Source: Gemmatimonadota bacterium (GTDB taxonomy: Bacteria; Gemmatimonadota; Gemmatimonadetes; Longimicrobiales; RSA9). From it: a DNA stretch of 6,710 nt. The notes under the pieces are model-generated. The model did no database searches, had not been told where the DNA came from, and saw only the letters and a list, made by a program, of their open reading frames with translations. Below, one piece after another: positions 4,443-6,710 of the stretch. Both the position numbers and the translations under genes were made by a program. Numbering within the stretch: the stretch's first letter is position 1; every line of letters starts with the position of its first letter. Location: positions 1-6,710 of the forward strand of contig JADGGV010000227.1 in the NCBI GenBank assembly GCA_019689775.1, written 5' to 3'.

Positions 4443-5345
4443 ATGGCGGAACGGAAGCGGGAGCCGGAGACGGAGCCGGTGTACTCGGCGCCACCGCAGG
4501 CGGCGGCGGAGCTCGGCCAGTCGAACCCGTCGAAGCGGACGGAAGACGAGCGCCTGCTGGAGAGCCGGGCGCGCGCGCCGGCGGAAGAGCTGACGAAGGA
4601 CGCCTGGCGGGTGTTCCGGATCATGGGCGAGTTCGTCGAGGGGTTCGACACGCTCGCGGGCGTGGGGCCGGCGGTGAGCATCTTCGGGAGCGCGCGGATC
4701 CGGCCGGACGACCCGATGTACCGGGCGGCGGAGGAGACGGCGCGGCGGCTGGCGGAGGCGGGCTTCGCGGTGATCACCGGCGGTGGGCCGGGGATCATGG
4801 AGGCGGCGAACAAGGGGGCGTACGAGGCGGGCGGGACGTCGGTGGGGTGCAACATCGAGCTGCCGTTCGAGCAGGGGATGAACGCGTACGTCGAGCTTGC
4901 GATCAATTTCCATTATTTCTTCGTTCGCAAGACGATGTTCATGAAGTATGCGGAGGCGTTCATCATCTTTCCGGGCGGCTTCGGCACGATGGACGAGCTG
5001 TTTGAGGCCCTGACGCTGATCCAGACGGGGAAGGTGCGCAATTTCCCGGTGATTCTTTTCGGGAGCGAGTACTGGTCGGGGCTGATCGACTGGCTTCGGG
5101 GGACGATGCTGGTCGAGGGGAAGATCTCGCCGGGGGATGTGGACCTGCTCGTGGTGACCGATTCGCCGGAGCACGCGACGCAGGTGGTGGTCGACTGCTA
5201 CGATCGGCTGTGCGCCGGCGCGCGGAGCGTGTCGGAGGGCGCGCAGCTCGCGACGGACCGGCGGCTGCACCGTGGCGGGTTCCGGCCGCCGCTGCCGCCG
5301 GTGCGCACGCCACTCAACAATCGACGGGAGAGCCATGGGAGCTAA
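4443..5345 (+). CDS. LOG-family protein (TIGR00730-type nucleoside-monophosphate phosphoribohydrolase)
   Basis: LOG proteins hydrolyse the N-glycosidic bond of nucleoside 5'-monophosphates, releasing a base and ribose 5-phosphate; plant and some bacterial members activate cytokinins, others act on AMP or related nucleotides. The 300-residue product has a polar N-terminal extension (about 1-45), a Rossmann-like core starting at VSIFGSARI (78-86), the motif GGGPGIMEAANKGA (113-126), the conserved FFVRKTMFM segment with Arg163-Lys164, and the diagnostic PGGFGTMDE (177-185), whose Thr and Glu form the active site with the Arg. A proline-rich tail of about 30 residues ends the protein. It is longer than small LOGs (about 190), matching the longer class. 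The ATG at 4443 is the likely start, although the ribosome site is weak (GGGGCGCGCGGACG before it). Its last 11 bases overlap the start of the DHS-like gene, implying translational coupling. The substrate cannot be told from sequence. Confidence 0.92.
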   Translation: MAERKREPETEPVYSAPPQAAAELGQSNPSKRTEDERLLESRARAPAEELTKDAWRVFRIMGEFVEGFDTLAGVGPAVSIFGSARIRPDDPMYRAAEETARRLAEAGFAVITGGGPGIMEAANKGAYEAGGTSVGCNIELPFEQGMNAYVELAINFHYFFVRKTMFMKYAEAFIIFPGGFGTMDELFEALTLIQTGKVRNFPVILFGSEYWSGLIDWLRGTMLVEGKISPGDVDLLVVTDSPEHATQVVVDCYDRLCAGARSVSEGAQLATDRRLHRGGFRPPLPPVRTPLNNRRESHGS

Positions 5346-6495
5346 GAGCCGATTCCTGGCCGGGCGCCGGATCGAGCCGCAGCGGATCACGGCCGGGATG
5401 ACGGCGGCCGACCTGATCGACGGGACGTTCCTGGCCTACAACGCGGCGCGGCTGCGGGAGGGGTGCCGGCTGTTCGTGGAGAAGATGCTGGAACCCGAGG
5501 TCACGGTGGGCGTGACGCTGACCGGTGCGCTGACGCCGGCCGGGCTGGGGATGAGCGCGCTCATTCCGATGATCGAGGCGGGGTTCATCGACTGGATCAT
5601 CTCGACGGGCGCGAACCTGTACCACGACACGCACTTCGGGCTCGGGCTCGAGATGCACCAGGGGAACCCGTTCGTCTCGGACCTGGTGCTGCGCGAGGAA
5701 GAGGTCGTGCGGATCTATGACATCTTCTTCGACTACCAGGTGCTGCTCGACACGGATGCGTTCTTCCGGAAGGTGATCGGTGGCGAGGAGTTCCAGCGCA
5801 CGATGTCGACGGCCGAGTTCCACCACCTGTGCGGGAAGTACGTGCTGGAGCGGCAGAAGGCGCTGGGGCAGACGGGGAAGTCGCTGCTGGCGACGTGTCA
5901 CGAGTACGACGTCCCGGTCTACACGTCGTCGCCGGGCGACTCCTCCATCGGCATGAACGTCGCGGCGATGGCGCTCCAGGGGAACCGGCTGCAGCTCGAC
6001 CCGAGCGCGGACGTGAACGAGACGGCGAGCATCGTGCTGGACGCGAAGCGGACGGGCGGCCGGAGCGCCGTGCTGATCTTCGGCGGGGGCAGTCCGAAGA
6101 ATTTCATGCTTCAGACGGAGCCGCAGATCCAGGAGGTCCTCGGGATCGAGGAGCGCGGGCACGATTACTTCCTCCAGTTCACGGACGCGCGCCCGGACAC
6201 CGGCGGGCTCTCGGGGGCGACGCCGGCGGAAGCGGTGAGCTGGGGGAAGATCGACCCGAATCAACTGCCGGATGCGGTGGTGTGCTACACGGATGCGACG
6301 CTGGCGCTGCCGCTGCTGGCCAGCTACGCGCTCTCGCGGCACGCGCCGCGCGAGCCGAAGCGGCTGTTCCGCCGGCGGGAGGCGATGATGGAGCGGCTGC
6401 GGCGGGAGTACGCGGCCTCGGCGCGGAACGAGCGAGCGGCGGCCGCGGCGGCGCACCCGGAGGAGCACGCGCGGATGCTGGAGCGGGACCGGTAG
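5335..6495 (+). CDS. Deoxyhypusine-synthase-like protein (bacterial DHS family)
   Basis: In eukaryotes and archaea, DHS moves an aminobutyl group from spermidine to a lysine of eIF5A using NAD. Bacteria lack eIF5A, so bacterial homologues do something else, probably polyamine-type chemistry (homospermidine synthase of plants arose from DHS). The 386-residue product shows LTGALTPAGLG (62-72), ISTGANLYHD (89-98), YTSSPGDSSIGM (196-207), the NAD-binding GGGSPKNF (250-257), and SGATPAEAVSWGKI (293-306), which holds the catalytic lysine (Lys305; human Lys329) with Glu299 and Trp303. YTDATLALPLL (318-328) matches the family C-terminus. A charged helical tail of about 50 residues follows. Where human DHS has His288 after KH, this protein has Asn256, so its substrate handling probably differs. 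The start ATG at 5335 has GGGAG at 5326-5330; the frame is open further upstream but overlaps LOG. It is coupled to LOG and followed after 11 bases by the epimerase gene. Confidence 0.92.
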   Translation: MGAKSRFLAGRRIEPQRITAGMTAADLIDGTFLAYNAARLREGCRLFVEKMLEPEVTVGVTLTGALTPAGLGMSALIPMIEAGFIDWIISTGANLYHDTHFGLGLEMHQGNPFVSDLVLREEEVVRIYDIFFDYQVLLDTDAFFRKVIGGEEFQRTMSTAEFHHLCGKYVLERQKALGQTGKSLLATCHEYDVPVYTSSPGDSSIGMNVAAMALQGNRLQLDPSADVNETASIVLDAKRTGGRSAVLIFGGGSPKNFMLQTEPQIQEVLGIEERGHDYFLQFTDARPDTGGLSGATPAEAVSWGKIDPNQLPDAVVCYTDATLALPLLASYALSRHAPREPKRLFRRREAMMERLRREYAASARNERAAAAAAHPEEHARMLERDR

Positions 6496-6506
6496 CCGGG
6501 CGGGCC

Positions 6507-6710
6507 ATGCGTGTCGCCATCACGGGCGCCTCGGGCCTGGTTGGCGGCGAACTGACCGCGCGGTTCGCCGGCCGGGGCGACGAGGTGCTGCGGCTGGTGC
6601 GCCGGCCGGTGCGGCGCGCGGGCGAGGTGAGGTGGGACCCGGCGGCGGGGCGGATCGACGCGGCGGGGCTGGAGGGCGTCGACGTCGTCATCCACCTCGC
6701 GGGCGAGGGG
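6507..6710 (+). CDS. TIGR01777-family NAD(P)-binding epimerase (SDR39U1/YfcH type), 3' end missing
   Basis: The first 68 codons are visible from the ATG at 6507, after which the window ends with the frame open. The product begins MRVAITGASGLVGGELTARF with the dinucleotide-binding GxxGxxG loop (GASGLVG, residues 7-13), continues with RLVRRP and VRWDPAAGRID, and ends at VVIHLAGEG. The WDP...G and HLAGE elements are characteristic of TIGR01777 atypical short-chain dehydrogenases such as E. coli YfcH, normally about 300 residues and of unknown substrate; roughly three quarters is missing. It starts 11 bases after the DHS-like stop with only a weak GGGCGGG ribosome site, so it is probably the third gene of the LOG operon. 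Confidence 0.9.
   Translation, partial: MRVAITGASGLVGGELTARFAGRGDEVLRLVRRPVRRAGEVRWDPAAGRIDAAGLEGVDVVIHLAGEG

Noticed and set aside
5136..5146. Reverse-strand TGTGGA core similar to a DnaA box
   Set aside because: A single partial match inside the LOG coding sequence; no cluster.
3939..5390. 483-codon minus-strand frame over the divergent gap and the LOG gene
   Set aside because: Antisense to a certain LOG gene, very rich in Arg and Pro, with no recognisable domain; a GC artefact.
1..6710. parS sites, tRNA genes, CRISPR arrays, insertion sequences
   Set aside because: Looked for the TGTTTCACGTGAAACA-type parS motif, cloverleaf ends, regularly spaced repeats and transposase motifs; none was found.

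Overview
The window is very GC-rich bacterial chromosomal DNA. The gene set and the style of several proteins (ParB, a short membrane coiled-coil protein, bactofilin, a deoxyhypusine-synthase-like enzyme, a LOG-family protein) best suggest Gemmatimonadota or a similar high-GC phylum. That placement is inference from remembered gene content, not from a search. I see no tRNA, rRNA, CRISPR array, insertion sequence or phage structural gene.

Layout. (1) Positions 1-1595, plus strand: the 3' part of parB, then a small single-pass membrane protein with a coiled coil, then a bactofilin. They are separated by about 30-36 bases and look like one operon joining chromosome segregation to a polymer-forming cytoskeletal protein. 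(2) Positions 1596-1789: a 194-base gene-free gap that opens with a strong intrinsic terminator. It then carries four same-strand DnaA-box-like 9-mers within 120 bases, two of them exact TTGTCCACA. This is the classic neighbourhood of a chromosomal origin and is the most interesting part of the window. (3) Positions 1790-2542, plus: a Nif3/DUF34 metal-binding protein. (4) Positions 2543-3841: hairpins in a convergent gap, then two minus-strand genes. One encodes a double zinc-ribbon membrane protein that may be read from a leaderless promoter. The other encodes a 116-residue protein with a motif reminiscent of phage single-strand-annealing-type proteins. (5) Positions 3842-4442: a 601-base divergent gap without a convincing gene, holding a pair of 31-base repeats, two 14-base-period tandem repeats and a perfect 20-base palindrome. 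(6) Positions 4443-6710, plus: a LOG-family phosphoribohydrolase overlapping a deoxyhypusine-synthase-like enzyme by 11 bases, then, after an 11-base gap, the beginning of a TIGR01777-type NAD(P)-binding epimerase cut by the window end. These three are probably co-transcribed.

How they fit together. ParB binds parS sites, loads as a CTP-dependent clamp and works with ParA to move origins; in Myxococcus bactofilins scaffold the ParABS machinery. A ParB-membrane protein-bactofilin operon directly beside a candidate oriC is therefore a coherent segregation locus. The LOG/DHS-like/epimerase operon looks like small-molecule metabolism (nucleotide or cytokinin-like, polyamine-like, NAD(P)-dependent), but its substrates cannot be deduced. 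The DHS-like protein keeps the catalytic lysine motif but appears to have Asn where the eukaryotic enzyme has an active-site His.
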